Source: CAYNNP01 sp964398215 (GTDB lineage: Bacteria; Planctomycetota; Planctomycetia; Pirellulales; Pirellulaceae). Taken from it: a stretch of 14,816 bases of DNA. Below, piece after piece: positions 8,601 to 14,816 of the stretch (its first letter is position 1; each line of letters starts with the position of its first letter). The notes beneath the pieces are model-generated. The model saw nothing but the letters and a program-made list of their open reading frames with translations. It was not told the DNA's origin and did not search any database. The stretch lies in the NCBI GenBank assembly GCA_964398215.1, contig CAYNNP010000165.1, positions 1 to 14,816 on the forward strand, in the 5' to 3' direction. Made by a program: the position numbers and the translations under genes.

Positions 8601-10649
8601 ACATACGTGGTGCCTGCCGGTGCTGTGTTGAAGGTCAAGGAAGGCGACAAGGTCAAAGAAGGACAAATCCTGTGCGAATGGACTCCTTACTCCATTCCAA
8701 TCATGGCCGAAGTCGAAGGTAAAATTCGATTCGAGGACATCGTCGAAGGCGAGACGATGACCAAGGAACGTGATACGGCCGGCAATATCCGGATGCAAAT
8801 CGTTGACCACAAGGGTGACTTGCACCCACAAATTGTGGTTGAGGATAACGCTGGAACTGCGCTGGATATTCAGTTCATGCCTGAGCGTGCGACGATTACT
8901 TGCAAGGACGGAGCCAAGGTCAAACCTGGTACTGTTATCGCTGAAATCCCACGTGAAGCGGGTGGTGTTTCCGACATCACCGGTGGTCTGCCACGAGTCA
9001 CCGAGATTTTTGAGGCTCGTAAGCCAAAGGATCCTGCGGTCATTGCTGAGGTGGATGGCGAAGTCGAGATTCTGGCGGAAAAGAAACGTGGCAAGCGAAC
9101 GGTTGTCGTCCGCAGTGAGTCGGGCATCGAGCGTGAACACCTCGTCCCACACGGCAAGCACTTCTTGGTTCACAGTGGTGACCAAGTCAACGCTGGTCAG
9201 TCACTGGTAGACGGGCCGTTGATTCCTCACGATATCTTGCGTGTCTCTGGTGAAGAGGCCGTTCAGCAGTACTTGTTGCACGAGATTCAACAGGTTTATC
9301 AGTCTCAGCGTGTTGAGATCAACGATAAGCACTGTGAAATCATCATCGCTCGTATGCTTCGGAAGGTGAAGATCGAGAATCCGGGTGACACGACGTTGCT
9401 ACCTGGTTTGGTGATGGACAAGTTCCAGTTCCGATCTGCTAACCAAGAGCTTTCCAAGTGCGTGAAGATTGCCAATCCTGGTGATAGCGATTTCACAGAA
9501 GGCACGATCGTACCGAAAGAAACGTTCGAGCAAACCAATGCCGAAATCGAGGCTTTGGGCGGTACACCAGCGAAGAGCAAGCGTGCTAAGAGTTCAACAG
9601 CGAGTACACAGTTGCTGGGGATTACCAAGGCTGCGGTTCAGTCGAACAGTTTCATTAGTGCGGCGTCTTTCCAAGAAACGACCAAGGTTTTGACAGAAGC
9701 GGCACTGGCCGGCAAAGTCGACCGCTTGGTTGGCTTGAAAGAAAACGTGATCCTTGGGCACTTGATTCCTGCTGGAACCGGGTTCCGATTGTTCCAAGAA
9801 TCAGAGGTCAATTACCGCCGCGAAGCGTTGGAAGAATTGGCTGCCGCCCCGGTTGCTTCACTCGAAGACAGCTTCCCACTTTTGAACGCCGACGAAGGAG
9901 CACCTGCTCCAGCACCAACACCAGGTGGTCCGACTGCCGCTTCGTCCGACGAAGCGAGCATTGCGATGAATTCGTTGATGGGTGGCGCTCCTGCTGCTCC
10001 AGCCCCCGAACCTGTTGCTCAAGAGACGATTGCGATCGCAGAGCCGGCGCCTGTTCAAGAAGCCGCTCCGGTTGTGGAATCAACTCCAGAGCCCGCACCT
10101 GCCGCCGAAACCACGCCGGCTCCAGCAGCAGAACCAACTGATGATTTGACGCAGATCGAAGGCATCGGACCGAAGGTTGCTGAGTTACTCGCTGGTGCAG
10201 GCGTTACGACGTTTGAACAGCTTGCAGCATCCGAAGCTGACGACATCAGAGCGTTGCTCGGTGAAGCCGGCGGAATGATGGCGAGCATGGACCCAACGAC
10301 TTGGCCGAAACAAGCTCAGATGGCTGCCGATGGCAAGTGGGACGAGCTGAAGGTTTGGCAAGATGAATTGGACGGTGGACGGATTGTTGAAGCTGTGGAA
10401 CCTGATGATTTGACCAAAGTCGAAGGCATCGGACCAAAAGTAGCTGAGATCTTAGGTTCCAAGGGGATCACAACGTTTGCTCAGCTTGCCGCAACCGAAA
10501 CCGAGCAGATCAAAGCTTACTTAGTCGAAGCCGGTGGCATGATGGGTTCGATGAACCCTGGCACTTGGCCAAAACAGGCCCAGATGGCTGCCGACGGCAA
10601 GTGGGACGAACTGAAGGTTTGGCAAGACGAATTGGACGGTGGCGTCTAG
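5649..10649 (+). CDS. rpoC: DNA-directed RNA polymerase subunit beta' with tandem HhH C-terminal extension
   Basis: This encodes the 1666-residue beta' subunit, which carries the catalytic centre of RNA polymerase. The N-terminal zinc site is formed by Cys68, Cys70, Cys83 and Cys86. The Mg-binding motif NADFDGD is at 457-463, with Asp459, Asp461 and Asp463. The second zinc site is Cys805, Cys879, Cys886 and Cys889. The trigger-loop region MAVGIIAAQSIGEPGTQ starts at 904 and continues into LTMRTFHIGG. The canonical protein ends near residue 1410 (FRLFQESEVNYRREALEEL). It is followed by a Pro/Ala/Glu-rich linker (about 1415-1497) and two 80-residue repeats at 1498-1577 and 1586-1665. Each repeat opens with a helix-hairpin-helix motif (EGIGPKVAE) and closes with a Trp-rich tail. 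This tail makes it some 260 residues longer than E. coli beta' (1407). The start ATG follows AAAGG at 5633-5637. The gene is probably cotranscribed with rpoB and ends at an intrinsic terminator (10722-10754). Confidence 0.99.
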   Translation: MSIGETSNYDRINDYASVRISLARPQDIKSWSFGEVKKPETINYRTYRPEKDGLFCERIFGPEKDWECACGKYRGMKYKGMICDRCGVKVTHSRVRRKRMGHIELAAPIVHIWFFKAMPSRLGNLLAMKTSSLEKVIYFQDYVVIDPGETELEPLQLLTEEEFRAARAQYGDGTFEADMGAEAVRKLLNKLDLVTLSEELRVDLEETGSKQKKKDLTNRLKIVEAIRDSDNRPEWMILDVIPVIPPDLRPLVLLDSGNFATSDLNDLYRRIINRNNRLRKLVDLNAPEVIIRNEKRMLQQSVDALFDNNRCKRPVLGSSNRPLKSLTDMIKGKQGRFRENLLGKRVDYSARSVIVVGPRLKLHQCGLPKKIALELYQPFIIRRLKELGHADTIKSAKKMLERKDEEVWDILEQVITNHPVLLNRAPTLHRMGIQAFEPILVEGNAIHLHPLVCKGFNADFDGDQMAVHLPLSIEAQVEAHTLMMSTNNVFAPSNGKPIMSPSQDIVMGCYYSTVELPGRKGEGMTFAGYHEVDMALSQGAVELHSKIKMRLPKNQRLKADEDSGKYGQIIDTTPGRVRFNDIFPDGMDFYNNPMRSGDLASAISDCYQRLGRKATIHLLDDMMQFGFRESTNSGLSFGTDDLVTPETKQNFIKDAEKEVMKHRKSYDRGLMSGEERYNKVLDVWTEARELITTDMMEAMKNDVRPGGWYVNPVFLMSHSGARGGIEQIRQLAGMRGLMAKPTGEIIETPIKANFREGLSVLEYFSSTHGARKGLADTALKTADSGYLTRKLADVAQNVVVTLDDCGTTQGITKGVVYRGEKVEVRLADSINGRVSLQSVVNPVSDEVIVAESQMITPEIGRKIESMGVEKLQVRSPMTCDAPLGVCRRCYGMDMSTGSMVEEGMAVGIIAAQSIGEPGTQLTMRTFHIGGSVSREAVDSDIASKKAGEVRLTKMRVIKNSEGMDVVLTRNGEICLVDNRGREIETYVVPAGAVLKVKEGDKVKEGQILCEWTPYSIPIMAEVEGKIRFEDIVEGETMTKERDTAGNIRMQIVDHKGDLHPQIVVEDNAGTALDIQFMPERATITCKDGAKVKPGTVIAEIPREAGGVSDITGGLPRVTEIFEARKPKDPAVIAEVDGEVEILAEKKRGKRTVVVRSESGIEREHLVPHGKHFLVHSGDQVNAGQSLVDGPLIPHDILRVSGEEAVQQYLLHEIQQVYQSQRVEINDKHCEIIIARMLRKVKIENPGDTTLLPGLVMDKFQFRSANQELSKCVKIANPGDSDFTEGTIVPKETFEQTNAEIEALGGTPAKSKRAKSSTASTQLLGITKAAVQSNSFISAASFQETTKVLTEAALAGKVDRLVGLKENVILGHLIPAGTGFRLFQESEVNYRREALEELAAAPVASLEDSFPLLNADEGAPAPAPTPGGPTAASSDEASIAMNSLMGGAPAAPAPEPVAQETIAIAEPAPVQEAAPVVESTPEPAPAAETTPAPAAEPTDDLTQIEGIGPKVAELLAGAGVTTFEQLAASEADDIRALLGEAGGMMASMDPTTWPKQAQMAADGKWDELKVWQDELDGGRIVEAVEPDDLTKVEGIGPKVAEILGSKGITTFAQLAATETEQIKAYLVEAGGMMGSMNPGTWPKQAQMAADGKWDELKVWQDELDGGV
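9891..10139 (+). other. Pro/Ala-rich linker segment of rpoC
   Basis: Codons 1415-1497 of rpoC encode a low-complexity stretch rich in Pro, Ala and Glu, broken by a short less biased piece (EASIAMNSLMGG). It joins the core of beta' to the helix-hairpin-helix repeats and is probably a flexible, disordered tether. Confidence 0.8.
10140..10643 (+). repeat. Tandem duplication inside rpoC: two HhH domains
   Basis: Two 240-nt units (10140-10379 and 10404-10643) are separated by 24 nt. They encode 80-residue domains identical at about 62 positions by my count. The last 27 residues (from TWPKQAQMAADG to DELDGG) are fully identical in protein but differ at seven synonymous sites. This points to an old duplication held by protein-level selection and not to a fresh copy. 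Each unit has a helix-hairpin-helix (GIGPKVAE) typical of non-specific DNA or RNA backbone binding. Similar HhH units with a WP-Q-A-A-GKWDEL tail are, from memory, fused to ribosomal proteins such as L21 in Bacteroidetes. Confidence 0.92.
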
Positions 10650-10681
10650 GTTCGCAGACCGCTCTGTGCGGCTCGGAATGT

Positions 10682-10714
10682 CCTCCTGAATTCGGGAGGC
10701 TCCCAGCCTTTTTT
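10682..10714 (+). terminator. Possible weak first terminator after rpoC
   Basis: CCTCC (10682-10686) pairs with GGAGG (10695-10699), and a T-run follows at 10709-10714. The 9 nt between stem and T-run make it a poor match to the standard design, so it may only assist the stronger hairpin just downstream. Confidence 0.35.
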
Positions 10715-10721
10715 CAATACG

Positions 10722-10754
10722 ATGCCAGCCTCTCTAGGGGCTGGCATTTTTTTT
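10722..10754 (+). terminator. Intrinsic terminator of the rpoBC transcript
   Basis: A 9-bp perfect stem, ATGCCAGCC (10722-10730) with GGCTGGCAT (10739-10747), has an 8-nt loop and leads directly into an eight-T run. It lies 73 nt after the rpoC stop and separates the polymerase genes from the accessory island. Confidence 0.9.
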
Positions 10755-10830
10755 GTTGTACGACTGCTGAAATGAGCGATTCAGACGTTGGTTGTGGCCT
10801 GCGAGGCTGTGATTTTTTATTACCCACCGT

Positions 10831-10860
10831 TCGTAGTACTGGCTTCAGCCGGAACAGGTT
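10831..10860. repeat. Possible dispersed palindromic repeat
   Basis: The sequence reads GTAGTACTGGCTTCAGCCGG, with CTGGC and GCCGG pairing around TTCA, one pair being a G-T wobble. It resembles short intergenic palindromes I remember from planctomycete genomes. Only one copy is visible here, so repeat status is not shown by this window. Confidence 0.3.
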
Positions 10861-10959
10861 GCGGGATACAACGAATAGCTGTTTGCGAAAAACGTAGTCG
10901 GTTAGAAAGAGTCTGGCATACATCTTGCAGAGCCACATGGAATTGACTCAAAATTTGGA

Positions 10960-11093
10960 ATGCATTCCAGCATGAACACGCAAGCTGGATTTGTTCGCGC
11001 CAGCGTTTCGTTTAGAGGGCCGGACAGAGAAGCACATTTTCGATTACTGGAACAGAACCGTGATGAAATTGATTCGGTGAATCGCTCGAGCCT
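10960..11093 (+). pseudogene. Possible DUF4268-like gene fragment
   Basis: A frame opening at ATG 10960 (or 10972) reads GFVRASVSFRGPDREAHFRL then LEQNRDEID. This resembles the C-terminal part of DUF4268 proteins, which alternate a short beta strand with a helix of the type LL..QK.EIE and are common near type I restriction loci. The likeness fades by about 11070. The frame stays open into the kinase gene without further recognisable sequence. There is no start-to-end protein, so if the likeness is real this is a remnant. The match is from memory and short, so chance is quite possible. Confidence 0.25.
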
Positions 11094-12017
11094 ATGTTTA
11101 AACAAATTCCCGTCGACCGAAAAACCGCAGCTGACCTTGAGCAGTTGGGAAGTAAACGAAAGTTCTGGTTTCGTGATCTCGACAAGAAACGAACTCTGTT
11201 CAAGGCCGAAGATCGTGGTACCGGTGAAGATTGGGCGGAGAAGATCGCGTGCGAGCTATGCAAGTTGTTGGGCATTCCTCACGTTCACTATGAACTTGCT
11301 ATTGAGCTTGAAACCGATACGCCAGGCGTCGTCTGCGAAACCTGCGCTCCGCGGCCAATGTGGTTGATCTTGGGAAACCAATTGCTAAAAACCTATGATG
11401 CTGACTACCCAATTGAGCAGACGAGAAATTACAAATTTTCTCAGCATACGGTCGCGGCAGTTGTCACGGCTCTTGGGAGTTTGGAAAAACCCTCAGCTGA
11501 ATGGACCATCGCCTGCTCCCTGCCAGCAGAGTTCCAACTCGCCTTGGATGTTTTCCTCGGATACGTCATGCTCGATGCACTGATCGCGAATCAGGATCGA
11601 CATCATGAAAACTGGGCTGTGATTGCTGGCGGCAGTGTACTATCTCTGGCTCCCACGTTTGACCACGGTGCCTCATTCGCAAGGAACTTGGGCGACGAAG
11701 AGCGTAAGGATCGTCTCGAAACGAAGGATCGTGGGCGGCATATCCTGAACTTTTCCGCAAAAGCAAGGTCTGCCTTTTATGAAAATGTCGCGGATAACAG
11801 GCCTCTTGGAACATTTGAAGCGTACAATCAGTTCGCGGACATCGCTTCGGATTTTGCCGTCCAATATTGGCGAGGTCGGCTTGAATCACTTGAGATTACC
11901 GCGGTGGTCGACATTTTGGAGAAAGTACCAATCAGCAGAATGACGAGGATTTCAAAGGACTTTACGTTAGAATTGATCAAGGTGAATAGAGACAGGATTT
12001 TGCGAGGCCAATCATGA
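11094..12017 (+). CDS. HipA/HipT-like serine/threonine kinase
   Basis: This encodes a 307-residue protein with the kinase core of the HipA family (HipA_C type), whose known members are toxins that phosphorylate aminoacyl-tRNA synthetases. The glycine-rich-loop region is around LGSKRKFWF (18-26). Lys37 in TLFKAE is the likely ATP-binding lysine, and Glu49 in GEDWAEK may pair with it. The catalytic loop is NQDRHHENW (166-174) with Asp168 and Asn173, and the metal-binding Asp190 lies in FDHG. All key residues are present, so an active kinase is expected. It lacks the HipA N-terminal subdomain, as in HipT, and that domain is encoded by the next gene. The ATG at 11094 is the first possible start, because an in-frame TGA lies at 11070-11072. 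No Shine-Dalgarno is visible. The stop overlaps the next start by 4 nt (ATGA). The target is unknown. Confidence 0.85.
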   Translation: MFKQIPVDRKTAADLEQLGSKRKFWFRDLDKKRTLFKAEDRGTGEDWAEKIACELCKLLGIPHVHYELAIELETDTPGVVCETCAPRPMWLILGNQLLKTYDADYPIEQTRNYKFSQHTVAAVVTALGSLEKPSAEWTIACSLPAEFQLALDVFLGYVMLDALIANQDRHHENWAVIAGGSVLSLAPTFDHGASFARNLGDEERKDRLETKDRGRHILNFSAKARSAFYENVADNRPLGTFEAYNQFADIASDFAVQYWRGRLESLEITAVVDILEKVPISRMTRISKDFTLELIKVNRDRILRGQS

Positions 12018-12775
12018 ACAAAGCACTATTCGTCGCTTGGCGGTCTGGCAAACATGTGCATCAGGGCTGGGGACCGGTCGGTCGACTCGATTACGACGGA
12101 GCGACTTATCGATTCTCCTACACTCGCGGCGCGAAATTGCTTGACGGGTTTCAGCCGTTCGAGCAGATGAAAGACCTGACAGAAGTTTATGAATCGCCGA
12201 ACCTGTTTCCCGTTTTTGCGAATCGCCTGCTTTCTGAGTCCCGACCCGAGTACGAAGCGTTTCTGACATGGGGGGGATTTAACGCGGATGACGCTCCCGA
12301 TCCAATTGCGATTCTTTCCGTGACTGAAGGCATTCGCCAAACGGATCAGATCGAAGTTTTCCCCTGTCCGGTACCAGACACCGATGGATGCTTCTTAAGC
12401 AAGTTTTTTGTCCATGGAATTCGCTGGATGGACGATTCGTCGCTATCCAGAATTGAAAGACTCGAAGCAGATGAAAAACTGTTCTTGATGCTCGATATTG
12501 GCAATGAGTATGACTCCAATGCCGTCTCTTTAAGAACGGACACTGATCGCGTTATGGTTGGCTACGTACCAAGATATCTTGCACGAGATATCAACCGCTT
12601 GACCCATGACTGTGGTCCTGCACATGTGGAGGTTTACGTTGACCGAGTGAACCGTGATGCACCATTACGACATCGCGTTCTGTGTCGGGTGAGAGCGTGC
12701 TGGCCTGAGGAATTTCAACCCTGTTTGGGTGATGAGTTCCTGCCGATATCCAGCAGTGTTCCTGAGCGTTGCTGA
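12014..12775 (+). CDS. HipS-like (HipA N-terminal) domain fused to a HIRAN domain
   Basis: This encodes a 253-residue protein in two parts. Residues about 5-118 resemble the N-terminal subdomain of HipA: VGRLDYDG, FSYTRGA, then LFPVFANRLLSESRPEYEAF and a PDPIAILSVTEG segment that lines up with the end of that subdomain. In HipBST systems this piece is a separate protein, HipS, that inhibits the kinase HipT. Residues about 130-230 match a HIRAN domain: FFVHGIRW, NEYDSNAV (164-171) and VGYVPRYLA (182-190). HIRAN domains bind DNA ends, as in HLTF/RAD5-type proteins, and recur in bacterial mobile and defence loci. The start overlaps the kinase stop (ATGA), so the two are probably translationally coupled. 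Three nt after its stop comes the start of a broken hsdR. I infer an antitoxin or sensor for the kinase. No HipB-like helix-turn-helix gene is seen nearby. Confidence 0.8.
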   Translation: MNKALFVAWRSGKHVHQGWGPVGRLDYDGATYRFSYTRGAKLLDGFQPFEQMKDLTEVYESPNLFPVFANRLLSESRPEYEAFLTWGGFNADDAPDPIAILSVTEGIRQTDQIEVFPCPVPDTDGCFLSKFFVHGIRWMDDSSLSRIERLEADEKLFLMLDIGNEYDSNAVSLRTDTDRVMVGYVPRYLARDINRLTHDCGPAHVEVYVDRVNRDAPLRHRVLCRVRACWPEEFQPCLGDEFLPISSSVPERC

Positions 12776-12778
12776 CTC

Positions 12779-12880
12779 ATGCCGACTGGACTGACAGAAG
12801 ATAAACTTGAGCGAGCTTGTCTCGAATGGTTTCAGCAACTTGGCTATCAGTTCCTGTTTGGCCCAGAAACTGCACCTTAA
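12779..12880 (+). pseudogene. hsdR: Truncated type I restriction subunit R (HsdR) N-terminus
   Basis: An ATG 3 nt after the HIRAN gene opens a 33-codon frame reading MPTGLTEDKLERACLEWFQQ, then LGYQFLFGPETAP and TAA. This matches the usual opening of HsdR proteins (T-E-D..E...L.W...LGY....GP.IAP), the endonuclease/translocase subunit of type I restriction systems, normally around 800-1100 residues. Everything after the first 33 residues, including the nuclease and helicase motors, is missing. Sequence after the stop does not resume the family in any frame I translated. It reads as the leading edge of a gene lost by deletion. The tight spacing suggests it was once the third gene of the operon. 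Confidence 0.6.
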
Positions 12881-13336
12881 CGGACTGGATTCCGCCTAAA
12901 AGCGGTGCTTCAAACGAAAACTCACAGCCTATGCGGCTGGTAGCGTTTTGCCATAGAACTTATGTGCAGGTCCTTGCTGCCGAGCAAGCGATTGGGCACA
13001 GTGAGACGCCAGTTTTGGCGGCGGCATTCTTAGATCTGGTCAGAATCAAAAGTCAACACTCTTTGTTGGCTAGTTTTGGAAAGACAATATGGCGCACCTA
13101 AATTTTCAGAACCTGCCACCGATTGTTGCGTTGATTCTAAAGGAACAGCGCGCAGGTCTGGTAAATTGCTGTTATCCTGTACCGGTCGCGGAATCCGCGA
13201 ACCCACCATCCCCGACGGGAAATGGGGTCAGCGCACGTCGTTGGCCTCCCACCTAGCTCGGTCTGCTGTCGGACCGTCTAGAATTTATCCAAATCCATCA
13301 TCTTGGCCGCAAGTTCGAGACTCGACTTTATAAAAC
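12881..13336. other. Apparently decayed non-coding stretch before moxR
   Basis: About 470 nt separate the hsdR remnant from moxR. Frames here (for example 12817-13101 and a 55-codon frame at 13089-13256) show no recognisable domain and no ribosome binding site. A perfect short hairpin TCGCGG-AAT-CCGCGA lies at 13186-13200. An imperfect palindrome, CTAG..CGGTC / GACCG.CTAG, lies at 13253-13281 and loosely resembles the arms of the 1163-1266 element. The stretch is probably debris of the accessory island plus the moxR promoter region, which I could not place. Confidence 0.5.
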
Positions 13337-13343
13337 GGAAGGA
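13337..13343 (+). promoter_or_regulatory. Shine-Dalgarno for moxR
   Basis: GGAAGGA ends 7 nt before the ATG at 13351. This fixes the start there and rules out the in-frame TTG at 13303, which would add 16 residues with no family likeness. Confidence 0.8.
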
Positions 13344-13350
13344 TATTTGC

Positions 13351-14403
13351 ATGACCGCAGACTCAGCGGAATTGACCGAAGCAGACGTAAGCAAGCTAAA
13401 TGAGGCTCGCCAAAAGATCTTGGACGAATTGGGCAAGGTCATCGTCGGTCAAGAAAACGTCATCGACGAAATCATGATTTGCCTGTTCAGTCGCGGCCAC
13501 GTGATGTTGGAAGGCGTTCCTGGGCTAGCCAAAACGTTGATGATCAGCACGTTAGCCAAAGCACTGGAACTTTCGTTTAGCCGTATCCAGTTCACGCCTG
13601 ACTTGATGCCAGCCGATGTGACGGGAACCGAGATCATCGAAGAAGACCGTTCGACCGGTCAACGTGATTTTCGCTTTATGAAAGGCCCCTTGTTCGCCAA
13701 TGTAGTTTTGGCGGATGAAATCAACCGAACGCCTCCCAAGACTCAGGCGGCTCTGCTCGAAGCGATGCAGGAACGCCAAGTCACCGTTGGTCGGGTGCGA
13801 CATGAGTTGTCCGATCCATTCTTTGTCTTGGCAACCCAAAACCCGATTGAGCAAGAAGGAACGTATCCGCTGCCCGAGGCGCAGCAGGACCGTTTCATGT
13901 TCAAGGTCTACGTTGAATACCCAAGCTTCGATGAAGAATTCGAGGTAGCTCGGCGAACGACTGGTACGTCTTCGGGCGACGTGAAACCGGTGTTGAGTGC
14001 CGAGGAGATTTTGCGACTTCAGAACTTGGTTCGCCAGGTTCCTGTCAGTGATCACGTGATTCGCTACGCTCTTTCTCTGGTCCGCCAGACGCGTGTTGGC
14101 AGTGACGGGATCCCTGACTTCGTTGACGATTTAGTAGGATGGGGTGCAGGTCCACGAGCCGTTCAGTTCTTGATTCTGGGCGGTAAAGCTCGGGCACTAC
14201 TGGAAGGTCGGTTCCATGTGCAAGTCGAAGACATCCAGCACTTGGCAAAGCCTGTGCTGCGACACCGAATGGTGGTGAATTTTGCTGCCGAAAGTGATGG
14301 AATTACTAGCGACGATGTGATCGAACGTATCGTTGCCGCAACACCTACCACCGAAGACGAATTGTCACGCGATGCCCGATTCCAAAAGATATTTGCGTCC
14401 TGA
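13351..14403 (+). CDS. MoxR-family AAA+ ATPase
   Basis: This encodes a 350-residue MoxR AAA+ ATPase, a cytosolic chaperone-like motor that usually works with vWA-domain partners in assembly or maturation of protein complexes. It carries VIVGQENVIDEI near the N-terminus, Walker A GVPGLAKT (55-62), Walker B VVLADEIN with Asp122 and Glu123, a sensor-1 Asn164 in ATQNP, the QQDRF arginine (Arg181) and a sensor-2 region GAGPRA. Length and motifs are typical and complete. It overlaps the following DUF58 gene by 32 nt, the usual MoxR + DUF58 arrangement, so the two are almost certainly cotranscribed. The specific client is not evident from the window. Confidence 0.95.
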   Translation: MTADSAELTEADVSKLNEARQKILDELGKVIVGQENVIDEIMICLFSRGHVMLEGVPGLAKTLMISTLAKALELSFSRIQFTPDLMPADVTGTEIIEEDRSTGQRDFRFMKGPLFANVVLADEINRTPPKTQAALLEAMQERQVTVGRVRHELSDPFFVLATQNPIEQEGTYPLPEAQQDRFMFKVYVEYPSFDEEFEVARRTTGTSSGDVKPVLSAEEILRLQNLVRQVPVSDHVIRYALSLVRQTRVGSDGIPDFVDDLVGWGAGPRAVQFLILGGKARALLEGRFHVQVEDIQHLAKPVLRHRMVVNFAAESDGITSDDVIERIVAATPTTEDELSRDARFQKIFAS

Positions 14404-14816
14404 AGTTACCGGGCGTATTCGTCGGCTGGAGCTGACGGCACGCCGTGTAGTTGAAGGCTTTCTATCGGGAATGCACAGAAGCCCATACTTTGGGCAGTCG
14501 ATTGAATTCTTGCAGCACCGACAGTACACCCGAGGTGACGAAATCCGTCACATCGATTGGAAGGTGTACGCGCGCCAGGACCGATTGCATATCAAGCAGT
14601 ACGAAGAAGAAACAAATCTTCGACTGACTCTGATGATCGATCGCAGCGGCAGCATGGCTTATGGAAAAGACGAATCCAACAAGTTTGATTACGCGGCGTC
14701 GATCGCGGCTTCACTTGCCTACCTTGCACTTCGTCAGAAAGATGCGACTGGATTGATCACGTTCGATCAAAACGTTGGTGCTTCGGTTCCTCCGAAAAGC
14801 AATCAGCAACAATTGA
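14372..14816 (+). CDS. DUF58 domain protein, partial (runs off the window)
   Basis: Only the first 148 residues are present. The frame starts at an ATG inside the end of moxR and continues past the window. It has the DUF58 signature around GQSIEFLQHRQYTRGDEIRH and IDWKVYARQDRLHIKQYEEE (41-80), followed by LMIDRSGSM, where Asp90, Ser92 and Ser94 form the MIDAS metal site of a vWA-like fold. DUF58 proteins are standard partners of MoxR ATPases, often followed by BatA-type membrane proteins. The 32-nt overlap without its own Shine-Dalgarno suggests translational coupling. No signal peptide or membrane segment is seen in this part. Confidence 0.93.
   Translation, partial: MPDSKRYLRPEVTGRIRRLELTARRVVEGFLSGMHRSPYFGQSIEFLQHRQYTRGDEIRHIDWKVYARQDRLHIKQYEEETNLRLTLMIDRSGSMAYGKDESNKFDYAASIAASLAYLALRQKDATGLITFDQNVGASVPPKSNQQQL

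Noticed and set aside
8052..9185. 377-codon open frame on the minus strand inside rpoC
   Set aside because: It lies fully antisense to the conserved core of rpoC, shows no recognisable domain, and is composition-driven (His/Asn/Thr-rich), as expected for a shadow of a biased coding gene.
12817..13101. 94-codon plus-strand frame overlapping the hsdR remnant
   Set aside because: It starts inside the hsdR fragment in another frame, and its translation matches nothing I recognise.
13089..13256. 55-codon frame with an ATG start before moxR
   Set aside because: There is no Shine-Dalgarno, and the second half is the Pro/Ser/Gly-rich translation typical of non-coding DNA. It ends inside a palindrome.

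Overview
The window looks like a planctomycete chromosome segment, most likely of the Pirellulaceae / Rhodopirellula type. This is inferred from the RNA polymerase beta' subunit with a long Pro/Ala-rich linker and tandem helix-hairpin-helix tail, the MoxR + DUF58 pair, palindromic intergenic repeats of a kind I associate with these genomes, and weak or absent Shine-Dalgarno sequences before several genes. No search was run, so the assignment rests on recognition of protein families.

Layout. (1) 90-1052, minus strand: a deoxyhypusine-synthase-like protein that keeps the catalytic lysine but lacks the eukaryotic active-site histidine. (2) 1053-1784: a long non-coding gap with an elaborate nested inverted repeat (1163-1266) and the leader of rpoB. 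(3) 1785-10649, plus strand: rpoB and rpoC, encoding the two large RNA polymerase subunits. Their 141-nt spacer holds two perfect hairpins and a four-unit 7-bp repeat. RpoC ends in two near-identical 80-residue helix-hairpin-helix repeats. A strong intrinsic terminator follows at 10722-10754. (4) About 10830-13300: a small accessory island. It contains a possible gene scrap (DUF4268-like), an intact HipA/HipT-type kinase, an overlapping gene that joins a HipA N-terminal (HipS-like) domain to a HIRAN domain, and the first 33 codons of a type I restriction subunit (HsdR) ending in a stop. About 470 nt of apparently decayed DNA follows. (5) 13351 to the end: a MoxR AAA+ ATPase and the start of a DUF58 protein with a MIDAS motif, translationally overlapped and running off the window.

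How the parts relate. rpoBC is housekeeping transcription machinery and ends at its own terminator. The island between rpoC and moxR looks like the scar of a restriction/defence locus from which a two-gene kinase plus HipS-HIRAN module survived intact. That module resembles the tripartite HipBST toxin-antitoxin system, but the gene order is reversed, there is no visible HipB DNA-binding partner, and a HIRAN domain has been added. It is the most interesting candidate for an undescribed system in the window. The RpoC tail is the second.
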